This document shows positions 9,245-19,231 of a stretch of DNA of 64,000 nt, piece after piece. A program made the position numbers and the translations under genes. Position 1 is the first letter of the stretch. Each line of letters starts with the position of its first letter. The DNA comes from Mobilicoccus caccae. Its GTDB lineage: Bacteria; Actinomycetota; Actinomycetes; Actinomycetales; Dermatophilaceae. The notes beneath the pieces are model-generated. The model saw only the letters and a program-made list of their open reading frames with translations. It had not been told where the DNA came from and did not search any database. The stretch is taken from the NCBI RefSeq assembly GCF_030161635.1, contig NZ_BSUO01000001.1:3081199-3145198 (forward strand), read 5' to 3'.

Positions 9245-9928
9245 TCAGGCCGGTCGGCCGGGTGCGGGCGGCCGCACGTTGAAGGCGTCGACCCGCTCCT
9301 GGCCGGTGATCGCGGCGATGGCGTCCATGACCTCGTCGGCGATGATGCGGCGGGCCTTGCCCTTGGGCACGTCGTCGAAGCGGCCGGCGAACGACATCGG
9401 CTCGCCGAAGGTCACCGACACCTTCGTCGGGCGGACGAACCGGGAGTCCCCCGGCTGGATCTTGTCGGTGCCCGCGAGACCGACGGGCACCACCGGCGCC
9501 CCGGACTCCAGCACCAGGTGCCCGATGCCGGTGTAGCCGCGGTAGAGCCGCAGGTCACGCGAGCGCGTGCCCTCGGGGTAGATGCCGAACGCGCCACCGC
9601 GGGAGAGGTGTTCGAGGGCCAGCTCGAGGGACTTCTGCGCGGCGCGGGTCTCGTCGCGGTCGACGGGGATGGCACCGGCGATGGCCGTGAAGAAGAACCG
9701 GTTGATCGACCCCGAGACGCCGTGGCCGGTGAAGTACTCCGACTTGGCGAGGAAGGCGATCTGCCGCGGGGAGGCGGCCGGGATGACGATGCTGTCGTAG
9801 AAGGACAGGTGGTTGCTCGCGAAGATGCAGGGACCCGTGCGCGGAATGTTCTCGAGCCCGCGGATGTCCGGACGCAGGAAAGCATGGAAGAGCGGGTTGA
9901 ACGCCATTCGCGCGAGTCGGTAATACAC
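9245..9928 (-). CDS. 1-acyl-sn-glycerol-3-phosphate acyltransferase (PlsC family)
   Basis: Membrane-associated acyltransferase that makes phosphatidic acid. 227 residues. All family motifs are present: the HX4D block in [20 protein letters not shown], a [20 protein letters not shown] block, the [20 protein letters not shown] glycerol-phosphate site and [19 protein letters not shown] start behind GGGGAG. It occupies the place between dnaX and recR where a YbaB/EbfC gene is normally found. Exact substrate not determinable. Confidence 0.88.
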   Translation of the reverse strand: MYYRLARMAFNPLFHAFLRPDIRGLENIPRTGPCIFASNHLSFYDSIVIPAASPRQIAFLAKSEYFTGHGVSGSINRFFFTAIAGAIPVDRDETRAAQKSLELALEHLSRGGAFGIYPEGTRSRDLRLYRGYTGIGHLVLESGAPVVPVGLAGTDKIQPGDSRFVRPTKVSVTFGEPMSFAGRFDDVPKGKARRIIADEVMDAIAAITGQERVDAFNVRPPAPGRPA

Positions 9929-10008
9929 GGGTCTCCCCTCGTCGGAGCGCTGAGCTGGGGAGCACTCTACGTGCCGATCCGAGGCGCGGCGCCCGTCGTC
10001 TCGATCGC

Positions 10009-12779
10009 TCAGCTCTCCTCGTCGGAGATGACCACGCCACCGAGGACGTCGGCGATGACGGGCTGTCCGACGAGACCGGCGTCGGCGATGTCCTCGTCGT
10101 CGACGCTGGCGCCGTCGTCGTGGCTGCGGTCGGCCCGGGCGCGGTCGGGTGTGGCGTCGGCGCCGCCTCGGCCGTCGGTGGGTGGGCCCGCCGGGATCCG
10201 ACCCCGGGCTGCGCGGATGGCCGCGCGGGCCTCCTGCGCGCCGGGGTGAGCGGGACGGGTCGCGGCATCGTCACCCGGCCCGGCCACCTCGGTCTGCTCG
10301 GCCGGACGCTGCGGTCGGCCGGCTGGTCCGGTCCCGTCACCGGCGTCTCGGGCATCTGGCTGCGCACCCGAAGGGGCCCCGCGTCCGTGTGCGGGGTCGG
10401 CTCCGCGAGCCGGCGCGGAAGGTCGTGACGCCTGGGCGCGTCCGCCGAACTGGCCGGGGTCGGGAGGCAGGGACTCCTCCTCCGGCGGAACGTCGTCGTC
10501 TCCCGGCGGCGGGACGTCGTCACCCGGAGGGACGTCGCGCGCGCCCCGGGCCGGTGCTCTGCCGGGCTGCTGCCCGCGCGGGTCACGGTGCGCCCCCTGC
10601 TCGCCCGAGGTACGTCGCTGATTCGGCCCGGGGGCGGACTCGCCTCTGGATCGGCACCCAGCTCCGGTCGGCCCCTCGCCACCCGGGTGTGCGAGGTCTG
10701 CTCTCGGGCCACCGGCGTGTTCGTCGCCGCCGGGAGCGCCGCCGCGGGGGTCGTGCTGCGGGCGACCACGTGGCGGCCCGGAGGCGGGCGGACCCTGGGG
10801 CGCCTCACTCTGCGCGCCCTGAACGGGGTCACGACGTGCCCCGCCCTGTCCGCCACCGGAGCGTGAAGGCGCGGATGGCGCCGCCCCGGGAGGCCCGGAC
10901 GGTCCTGCGCCGCCCCCACCTCCGCCGCGTGAGGGCGGAGCGTCGCTCGCGGGAATCCCTTCGACGCGGGTGTCGATGCCGAGGGCCTCGCTCAGCGCCT
11001 GCCGGACGACCTCGCCGTGCGGTCCGTTGCGGAACGTCGTCGCCAGTCCCTTGGTCGAGAGCCCGAGGAGGAGCCGGGTGCCGTCGTAGTCGAGCACCTG
11101 GGCGTGTTCGGACAGGAACGTCCAGGTGACGCGGCGGATGTTGAAGATCCGGTCGAGCACGTCGGGCCAGTTGCGGCGGATCATCTCGGTGTCCACGCCG
11201 CCCCGCGGACCCGACCCGCCCCCGGCCGGGGCGGCCCCTCGGCGCTCCGCGGGTGCCTCGGCACCCAGGCCCTGCGGGCGTCCGCCGTGCGCAGCGCCCT
11301 CGTCCTGGCGAGCCGGACGCTGGTCGGCGTGGGCCGAGGGAGCCGTGGCCTCCGGCCGCTGTTCGGGCCTACCGCCACCACGCTGCTCCGCGTGCTGGGT
11401 AGGTCGTCCACCGCGCGGACTCTCAGGTCCGTCGGGGCGCGCTGCCGGCCGCTGTTCTGGTCCACCCGCCGAGCGATCCGCCCGCGGCTGCGCCTGCTGC
11501 TCGGATGCCCCGGCGTCGGGTCGGCCGCGCTCAGCCCGCTCGTCGGGCGCCGACTGCGGGGCCGCCTGGGTGCGGTCGGGGATGGGTGTCGCAATGCCGC
11601 CGCCGACGTCGAGGCGTCGCTCGAGGCGGTCGAGGCGCGCCGCGTAGCCGTGCTCACCCGATCCGGTGGGCAGGAGCAGACGCGCGACCAGGAGTTCGAG
11701 CTGGAGGCGGGGGAGGTGGCCCCGGTCATCTCGGTGAGCCCGGCGTTGACGATGTCGGCGGCGTAGGAGAGCTGACCGGCGCCGAACACCCCCGCCTGCT
11801 GCCGCATGCGGGTGATCTGGTCCTCGGGTAGGCCGCGCAGCACCGCGGAGATGCTCGTGTCGGCGTCGGGTGAGTGGCTGACCGCGGCGAGGACGATGAG
11901 GTCACGGAACCGTTCGAGGAGGTCCTCGACGAACCGGCGCGGGTCCTGGCCGGTCTCGATGACGCGGTCGATCTGCCGGAACATCCCGGCCCCGTCGCCG
12001 GCGGCGAGGGCGTCGACGCAGGCGTCGAGCAGCTCGTTCTCGGTGAATCCCAGCAGGGCGGCGGCGCCGGCGTAGGTGAGTCCCGCCTCGTCGGAGCCGG
12101 CCATGAGCTGGTCGAGCACCGACAACGAGTCACGCACCGACCCGCCGCCGGCGCGCACGACGAACGACAGGACTCCTGGCTCGACCTGCACGTTCTCGCG
12201 TTCGCACAGCTCTTCGAGGTAGCTCTGCAGGCGCGCGGGCGGCACGAGCCGGAAGGGGTAGTGGTGGGTGCGCGAGCGGATCGTGCCGATGACCTTCTCG
12301 GGCTCGGTGGTGGCGAAGACGAACTTCACGTGCTCGGGTGGCTCTTCGACGATCTTGAGCAGGGCGTTGAAGCCCTGCGGGGTGACCATATGCGCCTCGT
12401 CGATGATGTACACCTTGTAGCGCGACTGCGCCGGCCCGTACGCGGCCTTCTCCCGCAGGTCACGGGCGTCGTCGACACCACCGTGCGAGGCCGCGTCGAT
12501 CTCGATGACGTCGACGCTGCCGCTGCCGCCCGTGGCCAGTCCCACGCAGGAGTCGCACTCCCCGCACGGGGTGTCCGTGGGCCCCTGCTCGCAGTTGAGA
12601 CACCGCGCGAGGATGCGCGCGCTGGTGGTCTTGCCGCAGCCGCGCGGGCCGCTGAACAGGTACGCATGGCCGACGCGCCCGCTGCGCAGGGCCTGCATCA
12701 GCGGCTCGGTGACGTGTTCCTGCCCGATGACCTCGGCGAAGTCCTGCGGGCGGTAGCGGCGGTACAGGGCTGTGGTCAC
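10009..12779 (-). CDS. dnaX: DNA polymerase III subunit gamma/tau, frameshifted in this sequence
   Basis: Clamp-loader ATPase. It shows the start [20 protein letters not shown], Walker A ([20 protein letters not shown]), a Cys4 zinc knuckle ([16 protein letters not shown]), Walker B (YIIDEAHMV) and sensor RTHHYPFRL. The frame breaks at GGGGG (11709-11713). With one extra base it runs [20 protein letters not shown] through a very long Pro/Gly/Arg/Ala-rich linker containing a second folded domain ([20 protein letters not shown]) to an actinobacterial tail ([20 protein letters not shown]). Total about 923 residues, long for DnaX. Confidence 0.92.
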
Positions 12780-12823
12780 GCACCGAGGCTATCGGCCCCC
12801 ACCGACAACCACTCGCAGGCGGA

Positions 12824-13672
12824 TCAGAGGATGAGTGGCAGTGCGTTGAGAGCACCGTGCGCGAGGAGGATCGGCCACATCAATCGGTAGCGCGCCCAGA
12901 GGAACCCGAGGAACACCCCGATGACTCCCTGGTTGAGCAGCGCACCCGCGAGGCCGACGAGCACGTCGGGCCCGGGCCGGTGCAGCACCCCGCCGGCCGA
13001 GCCCAGCGCCACGTGCCAGGAGGCGAAGAGTACCGAGGTCACGACGATCGCCGGCCACGGCCCGGCGACGTCCTCGAGGCGGGTCTGGAGCCAGCGTCGG
13101 TAGAAGACCTCCTCGATCACGGCGTTGACGACGAATCCGACCACCAGGATCAGCACGAGGTCGGTCACGGGCACGGAGTCCGTCGACGGCGACGTCCTCG
13201 ACGACCAGGGCATGAGGAACGTCAGCACTCCCCACGCGGCCACCGCCGCGAGCGCGCCGAGATGGTGCCGCGCCGTGGCGCCATGACGCGTCCGCGGGAC
13301 CGGCCGGAGGCGCATGAGCAGGAGTGGAAGCGCCACGAGCAGCACGAGTTTGCCGCCGGTGAACGTCGGTTCGGCGACGCCGAAGGTCAGCAGCAGCGCG
13401 GTGAAGGCGAGAGCAAGGGTCGTGAGTCCGACGGCCTGGGGGCGCGCCGCCTCCGGACTCACCGGGGCGGTGCGGCGGCGTGGGGCGGCCAGGGTCGCGA
13501 CGAGGATTCCGGCGAGCGCCGCGAGCCAGACTGACCACAGCGGGACGGTGGCTCCGGAATCCCCGGCCTCGACGTCCATCGCTCCGGCGTTCGCCCTGAT
13601 CACGACAGAGATGGCTGCGAGCAGCACTCCCCCGACGACCACGGCTCGAGCCGCGACATGCGTCCGTGTCAT
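12824..13672 (-). CDS. CPBP-family intramembrane metalloprotease
   Basis: Polytopic membrane protein of 282 residues (about eight hydrophobic segments) with the Abi/CPBP motif EEVFYRRWLQTRLED and later VTSVLFASWHVALG and LLAHGALNALPL, supplying the Glu/His residues of the glutamic-type protease. ATG 13672 is chosen because an upstream extension of the frame would run through the SRP RNA gene. Separated by 44 nt from dnaX. Substrate unknown; family members process membrane proteins or act in prenyl-protein or bacteriocin-related functions. Confidence 0.8.
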   Translation of the reverse strand: MTRTHVAARAVVVGGVLLAAISVVIRANAGAMDVEAGDSGATVPLWSVWLAALAGILVATLAAPRRRTAPVSPEAARPQAVGLTTLALAFTALLLTFGVAEPTFTGGKLVLLVALPLLLMRLRPVPRTRHGATARHHLGALAAVAAWGVLTFLMPWSSRTSPSTDSVPVTDLVLILVVGFVVNAVIEEVFYRRWLQTRLEDVAGPWPAIVVTSVLFASWHVALGSAGGVLHRPGPDVLVGLAGALLNQGVIGVFLGFLWARYRLMWPILLAHGALNALPLIL

Positions 13673-13735
13673 GAGCCGACCGTACTGACCGCGCTTGGCC
13701 GCTGTGGCCACGTCGTCGACGACCCGGGCATGAAG

Positions 13736-13823
13736 GGACCCCCCGCGTACCTGGAAGAGCTCACCTACCCTTGCTGCATTCCTGCCCTGGGGGAGTTCGG
13801 AGAGGTACCACCACACGGGGGCC
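13736..13823 (-). ncRNA. ffs: Small bacterial signal recognition particle RNA
   Basis: Transcribed leftwards, the ends pair (GGCCCCCGTGT with ACGCGGGGGGTC). The apical part has the universally conserved SRP domain IV: a GGAA tetraloop closed by GCA/TGC, the AGCAAGGGTA internal-loop side and AACTCCCCCAGGGCA on the other. About 88 nt, typical of the small (4.5S) form that binds Ffh. Position close to dnaX is common in actinomycetes. Ends estimated from the terminal helix. Confidence 0.88.
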
Positions 13824-13829
13824 GACTTC

Positions 13830-13835
13830 ACTGTA
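13830..13835 (-). promoter_or_regulatory. Likely -10 element of ffs
   Basis: TACAGT (minus strand) lies 6 nt before the inferred 5' end of the SRP RNA, the right distance for a housekeeping sigma -10 box (TANNNT). No clear -35 hexamer is seen; TTCCGC is 18 nt upstream. Confidence 0.4.
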
Positions 13836-13885
13836 GTCCAGTGCCTCGCGGGAGCGGAAATCACGCCCGGGGCTCTGCCCATCGC

Positions 13886-15699
13886 CTACCGGATGCGGGT
13901 GAGGGTGCCCTTGGCGTCGAGGGTGACGACGGCGGTCTTCGATCCCACGCGGAAGGTGTACGTGGTGGTCGATCCCGAGATCACGGGCTTCACCGACACC
14001 GGTGTCGTGCCGGGGGCGGCGACGATCGCGGTCACCATGGCGGCCTTGGTGCCCTTCTGCGTGACGGTCGCGACGGGGGCCTTGTACTTGTGGAAGTAGT
14101 CGGTCCACTGCCAGCCCTGGATGGGCTTGGTCGAGCCCTTGACCGCGCCGAACTTCGTGGCGGTGACGCCGGCGGCGGGCAGTTGCAGCAGCGTGGTCGT
14201 CACGCCCTTGCCTGCGGCGGTCGCGCGGGTGCCCGAGGCCTTGAACGACACGTCGTAGGGCAGGTGCCACAGCTGGGTGAACGTCGTCGGCTTGTAGGAG
14301 GTGGCCTTGTCGAACGCCACGACGATCTCGGGGTCGGACATCACGACGATGCTGCGGACCCGACTCGTCTTGAGGTAGGGGTGTCGCTGAACTGGTAGAA
14401 GTCCGCCTTGGGCGTGAGCTTCGAGCGCACGAGCTTGGTGGCCGAGCCGTTGCGCATGCCGGTCATCACGAGTTGGTTGTGGGCCTCGGGGCCGATGTAG
14501 TGCGCCCGCCAGGCGTCCTGGTTGTAGGAGCCGGTGCCGGTGTCGACGAGGATCGGGCGTCCGATGGTGTGCCAGGTGATGGCGGTGTGGTCGCTGTGGC
14601 CGTGCCCGGTGCGCACCGGGCCGAACCGCAGCGCGTAGGAGGACTCGTGCGACTGCGGTCGCCACTGGTTGCCCCAGCCGGAGCGCCCGAGGACGTAGCC
14701 GGCGTTGTAGATCTTGACGCGCTCCTTGGGGGCCACGCCCTGCTTGCCGTCGGTGACGACCCACCGCTGCGCCTCGGTCATGGTCGAGGCGCTGGGCCGT
14801 TCGAGCTGGGTGTCGCCGAGCTGGTGGTAGGTGCCGTCGGGCTTGAGGGCGTACTCGAGGAACGTCTGCAGCGCGGCGCGGCGGGCCTTGATGGTGCGGG
14901 AGGCGGGGGTGTTGATGCCGCAGCGCGTCATGGCGGTCTCGACCTCGCCCCAGAGGTCGTGGTTCCAGCGGGCGTAGCCGACGGCCTGCTCGTTGTTGGC
15001 GCCCTGGCTGTCGATGACTCGCGTGATGTCCTTGGCCAGCTTGTTGGCGGCGTAGTCACGCAGGTCGCGGCGTCCGACGGTGCAGCCGATGCCGAGGATG
15101 GCGAGGGTCTGGTCGGTGCCGACGTTGTGGTCGGCCCATGTGTTCTTCTTCAGCCACTCGGCGTGCTGCACGAGCGTGGTGTTGAGCCAGCTCGGAACGG
15201 GTTTGCCGATCTGGGTCAGGCCCATGCGTAGGCAGATGAGGAAGTCGGCGCGGTCGTGGGTGGCGTTGCCTGCGCCGGGGCCGGTGGGCCAGGGGTAGCG
15301 GTTGTCCTTGACCCAGTCCTGGGCGATGGCGACGGCGCCGTCGATGGCCTTGGGGTCGCGCAGCCTCGTCGGCCCCTCGGTGGACCGGTACACGTAGGCG
15401 CCGGTCCACTTGAGGCCGTGGAAGAGCGTCTTCCAACTGTCCTGCTTGTGCGGGTCGAGCTTCCAGTTGATGTCGTGCCGCCCGTTGCCGACCTTGGTGC
15501 GCTTGTAGGGCCCCCAGGTGTAGAGGTCGCGGTCCAGGTCGGAGATGGGGTTGGCACGGTCCTGCATGCCGAACCCCGCGCACGGGAACGGGTCGGAGTC
15601 GGTACCCACGGCGGCGGCCGGCTGGAGGCCTGCGGCGAGTGGTGCGGCGAGGATGGCGCCGGCGGTGACGACGGCCAGCGCGGCGTGACGAGTGCGCAC
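13886..15699 (-). CDS. Secreted heparinase II/III-like polysaccharide lyase, frameshifted in this sequence
   Basis: Begins with a signal peptide (MRTRHAALAVVTAGAILAAP, cleavage likely after the PAAAVG region). The middle is an alpha-helical lyase toroid (FLICLRMGLTQIGKPVPSWL; NNEQAVGYARWNHDLWGEVE). The C-terminal heparinase II/III beta domain has the signature GHGHSDHTAITWHTIGRPIL followed by VDTGTGSYNQDAWRAHYIG. The frame changes at a GGGG run (14378-14381); one extra base joins FYQFSDTPYLKTSRVRSIVV, giving about 604 residues. Substrate unknown. It lies beside flgL and has a flagellar-type promoter motif. Confidence 0.82.
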
Positions 15700-15757
15700 G
15701 AGTGGGTCCCTTCCCTGGGGTGCTGCCTGCCGCGGCGTCCTGCTGCGGCGTCACTTC

Positions 15758-15785
15758 CTATCGGCGGCAGGACGGGTGTCCTGAC
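15758..15785 (-). promoter_or_regulatory. Candidate flagellar-sigma promoter of the lyase gene
   Basis: Minus-strand GTCA, 16 nt, GCCGATAG, then GAAGT; the flgK site shares CCGATAGGAAGT exactly. The -10 lies 59 nt before the lyase ATG, as for flbD (58 nt). Inference from pattern. Confidence 0.5.
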
Positions 15786-15851
15786 CGCCGCGGGTGTCGG
15801 GAATGGGCGATTCACAGCACAGGGGCCGATCGACGCCGGAGGAGCACACGA

Positions 15852-15884
15852 CGAACGCCCCCGGCGCGGTGCCGGGGGCGTTCG
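15852..15884 (-). terminator. Terminator after flgL
   Basis: Perfect 14-bp inverted repeat (CGAACGCCCCCGGC, 5-nt loop, complement) 40 nt past the flgL stop. No clear U tract, as is usual in high-GC genomes. It ends the flgKL transcript before the lyase promoter. Confidence 0.75.
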
Positions 15885-15923
15885 AACAGGGGCGTGTCGG
15901 TCAGGACCGATCCGTGCGAGGAC

Positions 15924-16820
15924 TCAGCGGAGGAAGTCCATGAGGCTCGGCTGGATCAGCTTGGCCGAGGCCGAGAGCGCCGCCTGGTAGGCGTTGCTCT
16001 GGATGGAGAGATCCATCGCGGCCTTGAGGAAGTCGGTGTCCTCGACCTTGGACAGGGCGACCTTGGAGGCGTCGTCCTGGCGTCCGTTGAGGGACTCCAG
16101 GCTCTGCAACCGGTTCACGCGGGTACCGACGGTGGCCTGCACGTTGAGGATGTTCTCGCGCAGGGTGTCGACGTTGTCGAGACCTTCACGCATCCCGGCG
16201 TCGTCGCCGTCCTCGATCGCCTGCGCCAGCTTGTCGAGCTCTCCGGTGCCCTTGACCAGGGCGGTTCCGAACGCCGCTCCGCCGGGGACGCCGACGTTCA
16301 TCTGCCCGGCATCGCCCGGTGAGTCGGTGATCTGCCGCAACACGGGCAGCGCGTTGCCCTGGAAGTTGCCGTCGGCGTCGAAGGCGTTGTCCAGCGGCGT
16401 CGTTCCACCGAAGAGAGGCTGGTCGGCGTAGCGGCTGTTGGCCTGCTGGTGCAGGCCTGCGCGCAGCTCCCGGATCTCGTCGGCGATGGCCTTGCGCTCG
16501 TTCGGGCCGAGGGTGCCGTTCAGAGCCGCGAGGGTCTGGGTCCGGATGCGCTGGGTCATGTTCGACGTCTGGGTCAGCGCGTCGTCCGAGGCCGTGAGAC
16601 GAGCCAGGCCGTCGGTGATGTTGGCACCGAACTGCGCCAACTGGCTCTGCTCCGATCGGAACCGCAGCGCCGAGACGGTGCCGACCGGGTCATCGGAGGG
16701 GCGGCTGAGCCGCTTGCCGGTGGTCAGCTGTTCGAGCGTCTGCTGCAGGCGTGTCTGGCTCTCGTTGAGACCGGCGAGTTGGGTCCGGTTCATCGAGTTC
16801 TGCGTGATGCGTAATGACAT
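15924..16820 (-). CDS. flgL: Flagellar hook-associated protein 3 (FlgL)
   Basis: Hook-filament junction protein. 298 residues with flagellin-like ends: N-terminal SLRITQNSMNRTQLAGLNES and LTTGKRLSRPSDDPVGTVSA, C-terminal DTDFLKAAMDLSIQSNAYQA and ASAKLIQPSLMDFLR. These match FlgL rather than flagellin. ATG 16820 follows a GGGGTGA ribosome site 16 nt after flgK, so the two are one transcript. Confidence 0.95.
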   Translation of the reverse strand: MSLRITQNSMNRTQLAGLNESQTRLQQTLEQLTTGKRLSRPSDDPVGTVSALRFRSEQSQLAQFGANITDGLARLTASDDALTQTSNMTQRIRTQTLAALNGTLGPNERKAIADEIRELRAGLHQQANSRYADQPLFGGTTPLDNAFDADGNFQGNALPVLRQITDSPGDAGQMNVGVPGGAAFGTALVKGTGELDKLAQAIEDGDDAGMREGLDNVDTLRENILNVQATVGTRVNRLQSLESLNGRQDDASKVALSKVEDTDFLKAAMDLSIQSNAYQAALSASAKLIQPSLMDFLR

Positions 16821-16835
16821 GTCGGATCACCCCTT

Positions 16836-18296
16836 TCAGCGGGTCATGTTGATGAGTGTCTGCAGCGTCTGGTCGATGACGCCGATGTACTTGGCCGCGG
16901 CCGAGAAGGAGTGCTGGAACCGGATCATGTTCGTCATCTCCTCGTTCAGAGAGACACCGGACACGTTGTCGCGGGCGTCCTCGGCCTTGCGGACGACGTT
17001 CTCCTGCACCTTGACGTTGCGGTTGACCGACTGCGCTTCCACGCCGAGGCGCACGACCATCGAGTTGTAGGTGGCGTCGGGGCCGTCCTTGTCACTGATG
17101 TGACGGGACATGGCGAGGAAGTTGTCGCCGTCGAGTGAGGCGACGGCCGGCGGCTCAGCCTTCGGATTTCCCTTGGAGACGGCCAGGCTGTTCGGCACGG
17201 CGTCGGCCTTGACGCGGATGTTGGCGGCGGTGATGGTCGTGCCGCCACCTTGTGCAACGAAGAGATCGGCACCCTTGACTCCGTCGACGGTGAAGCCCGC
17301 GGCCTGCTGGGTGTTGACCGTCTCGGCGAGCTTGGCCGCGACCTGGTCGAACTCCTTCATGTAGCCGGGGATGGTCTCGTTGAGAGCCTTGAGTTGACCG
17401 GCGACACGTCCGGTGCTGATTCCCGCGTCCCCGGCGCCACCGGTAGCCCACTCCACGGTGAGGGCCTTGGGATCGGTTCCGTCGGTGGGGTAACCGGCGG
17501 TGTTGGGGTCGACGACCTTGAGCGAGTTGGCGTTGATGCCGCTGACAAGGGCGACGTCGCCGATCATCACGTCGACGGCCTGGCTGTTGAACGGCGCGCC
17601 CTGGTCGGCCGCGGCCGGCCGCACGGTGGCGCCGGTGAGTTCGGAGATCCTCGCGATGAGCGCGTCGCGCTGGTCGAGCAGTTCGTTGCTCGGCACCTTG
17701 GCGATGTTGTTGTTGCGGATCGCCTTGTTGAGGGCGGCGACGTCCTCGGCCATCGTGTTGATGTCGGTGACGTTGGCCCCGAGTTCGGAGCCGGTGTCCT
17801 GCCACTGCGTCTTCATCGAGTTGCTCATGTGGTTGAGCTGGCTCGCGGTGTTGACGGCGTTCTCGAGGGCGGCGGAACGGGGAGCCTGGTTGGCAACGCT
17901 GGGGCTGTTGCCGGCGGCACCGAAGGAGTTCCACAGCTCGGAGAGCTTCTTCTGCAGGCCGGTGTCGCTGGGCTCGGTGATGGTGCGCTCGATGGCGGCC
18001 ATCGTCTTGGCCTGTTCCTGCAGGCTGCCGAGGTCGGCATTGGTGTTGCGGGCGCGTGCCTCGAGGAACTCGTCGTTCATCCGGGTGACGCCGGTGACCT
18101 TGACCCCTTCACCGGATCCGTCGTAGCGGGACCAGAAGGCGGGGACGCCGGGGCCACCGATCGATTCGAGGTCGACGCGCTGGCGGGTGTACCCGGGTGT
18201 CGCGGAGTTCGCGACGTTCTGACCGACGACGTCGAGGCCCCGCTGTGCGGCGTGGATCGCCGAGGTCCCGATGAAGAGTCCTCCGAACGCTGACAT
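16836..18296 (-). CDS. flgK: Flagellar hook-associated protein 1 (FlgK)
   Basis: Junction protein on the hook tip. 486 residues. The start FGGLFIGTSAIHAAQRGLDV and VANSATPGYTRQRVDLES are the classical FlgK/rod-hook N-terminus. The C-terminus GVSLNEEMTNMIRFQHSFSA and YIGVIDQTLQTLINMTR is the matching coil region. The central part (about 190-420) is variable and surface exposed. Preceded by about 200 nt of non-coding DNA carrying a flagellar-type promoter motif. Confidence 0.95.
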   Translation of the reverse strand: MSAFGGLFIGTSAIHAAQRGLDVVGQNVANSATPGYTRQRVDLESIGGPGVPAFWSRYDGSGEGVKVTGVTRMNDEFLEARARNTNADLGSLQEQAKTMAAIERTITEPSDTGLQKKLSELWNSFGAAGNSPSVANQAPRSAALENAVNTASQLNHMSNSMKTQWQDTGSELGANVTDINTMAEDVAALNKAIRNNNIAKVPSNELLDQRDALIARISELTGATVRPAAADQGAPFNSQAVDVMIGDVALVSGINANSLKVVDPNTAGYPTDGTDPKALTVEWATGGAGDAGISTGRVAGQLKALNETIPGYMKEFDQVAAKLAETVNTQQAAGFTVDGVKGADLFVAQGGGTTITAANIRVKADAVPNSLAVSKGNPKAEPPAVASLDGDNFLAMSRHISDKDGPDATYNSMVVRLGVEAQSVNRNVKVQENVVRKAEDARDNVSGVSLNEEMTNMIRFQHSFSAAAKYIGVIDQTLQTLINMTR

Positions 18297-18376
18297 GTTT
18301 CTCTCTCATCCGTGAGTGGAGGGCAGTGTTGCCCGGGTGGCCCGATTCGGCGTTACGCGCCTGGACGGCCGACTTC

Positions 18377-18404
18377 CTATCGGAGAGGGGTGCCGCGACT
18401 TGAA
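18377..18404 (-). promoter_or_regulatory. Candidate flagellar-sigma promoter of flgKL
   Basis: Minus-strand TTCA, 16 nt, TCCGATAG followed by GAAGT. The -10 lies 81 nt before the flgK ATG. Same spacing as at flbD and the lyase gene. Pattern-based. Confidence 0.55.
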
Positions 18405-18498
18405 CGGTTGATCGCGCGGACTCGGTGAAAACTTGGACACCTCTGCGGGTGACCTACCGGTAACCGGATGAGCCGGCTGCGCGCGAGTGCGGCGTGCG

Positions 18499-18816
18499 TC
18501 AGACGGAGGAGTCGAGGAACATGGCGATGGCCTTGTTCCCGCTGCCCTTCTGCCCCTGCTGGGCGAGGTGAGCCATGTCGGATTCGGTGGCGGCGAGCTG
18601 GTACTGCACGAAGGTCGTGAGCAGGGTGATGCGCTGCACGAGGTGGGTGACGCGGTCGCCCAGTTGCGCCGGCAGCGGTCCGAGTTCGGCGGGCGGCTCC
18701 CACACGGGGACGCTGGCTACTTCACCGAGGCGCACCTGCTCCTCGTGCGCGTCGAGCTCGTCCTCCATTTGGGTGAGGGCGGCTTCCCAGGCGGCAACGG
18801 TCGTCACCGCGGTCAC
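18499..18816 (-). CDS. Putative flagellar export chaperone (FliT/FlgN-like)
   Basis: 105-residue, mostly helical, acidic protein directly after fliS (GTGA overlap) and before flgK. Helical segments AAWEAALTQMEDELDAHEEQ and LGDRVTHLVQRITLLTTFVQ suggest a small coiled chaperone. The position fliD-fliS-x is that of fliT; alternatively it serves FlgK/FlgL as FlgN. Sequence alone does not distinguish these, and no defining motif was recognised. Confidence 0.6.
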   Translation of the reverse strand: MTAVTTVAAWEAALTQMEDELDAHEEQVRLGEVASVPVWEPPAELGPLPAQLGDRVTHLVQRITLLTTFVQYQLAATESDMAHLAQQGQKGSGNKAIAMFLDSSV

Positions 18817-19202
18817 CGTTCGCCGTTGACGCCCTGCGCGGCGACCTGGTGCCAGGCCTCAGCGAGGGGCTCGAGCACCTCACGCACGTCGACAACGCGC
18901 TGGAGGTTCTTCTCCATGTTCGCGTTCATGAGCATGTCGATCGCCCATTCGTAGATGCGCTTGAGGTTCTCGCCCTCCTTCCACACCGACGTGTCGAGCG
19001 TGGAGTGGAATTCCCAGAGGATGTCCTGGGCGTGGCTCAGGGCGTTGTGGGTGGATTGAATGTCACGTGCACCCAGTCCCGCCTCCGCGTCGTGCAGGTC
19101 CTTGAGGAGCCGGTCGTACAGCATCGTCACCAGCTTGGCGGGCGACGCCGTGGTGACGGCCTCACGGGCGTAGCGGTTACGGAGGTGGGACTGGGTGGTC
19201 AT
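18813..19202 (-). CDS. fliS: Flagellar export chaperone FliS
   Basis: Binds the flagellin C-terminus before export. 129 residues with the family hallmarks RNRYAREAVTTASPAKLVTM, LYDRLLKDLHDAEAGLG and FHSTLDTSVWKEGENLKRIY. ATG 19202 behind AAGGACT. It lies 29 nt downstream of fliD and overlaps the following chaperone-like gene by 4 nt. Confidence 0.95.
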   Translation of the reverse strand: MTTQSHLRNRYAREAVTTASPAKLVTMLYDRLLKDLHDAEAGLGARDIQSTHNALSHAQDILWEFHSTLDTSVWKEGENLKRIYEWAIDMLMNANMEKNLQRVVDVREVLEPLAEAWHQVAAQGVNGER

Positions 19203-19231
19203 ACGTGAGTCCTTCTCATTCGATCGACCGG

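Noticed and set aside
11705..11720. Programmed ribosomal frameshift in dnaX producing a short gamma form
   Set aside because: The site is a C run without the A-rich slippery sequence known in dnaX, and the same one-base defect occurs in a dozen unrelated genes, so sequencing error is more likely.
12785..12795. GGCCGATAG upstream of dnaX as another flagellar-sigma site
   Set aside because: It lies only about 10 nt before the start codon, lacks a -35 match, and dnaX is a housekeeping gene.
13673..13882. N-terminal extension of the CPBP protease to 352 residues
   Set aside because: The extension is the SRP RNA gene read in frame; the hydrophobic protein begins at 13672.
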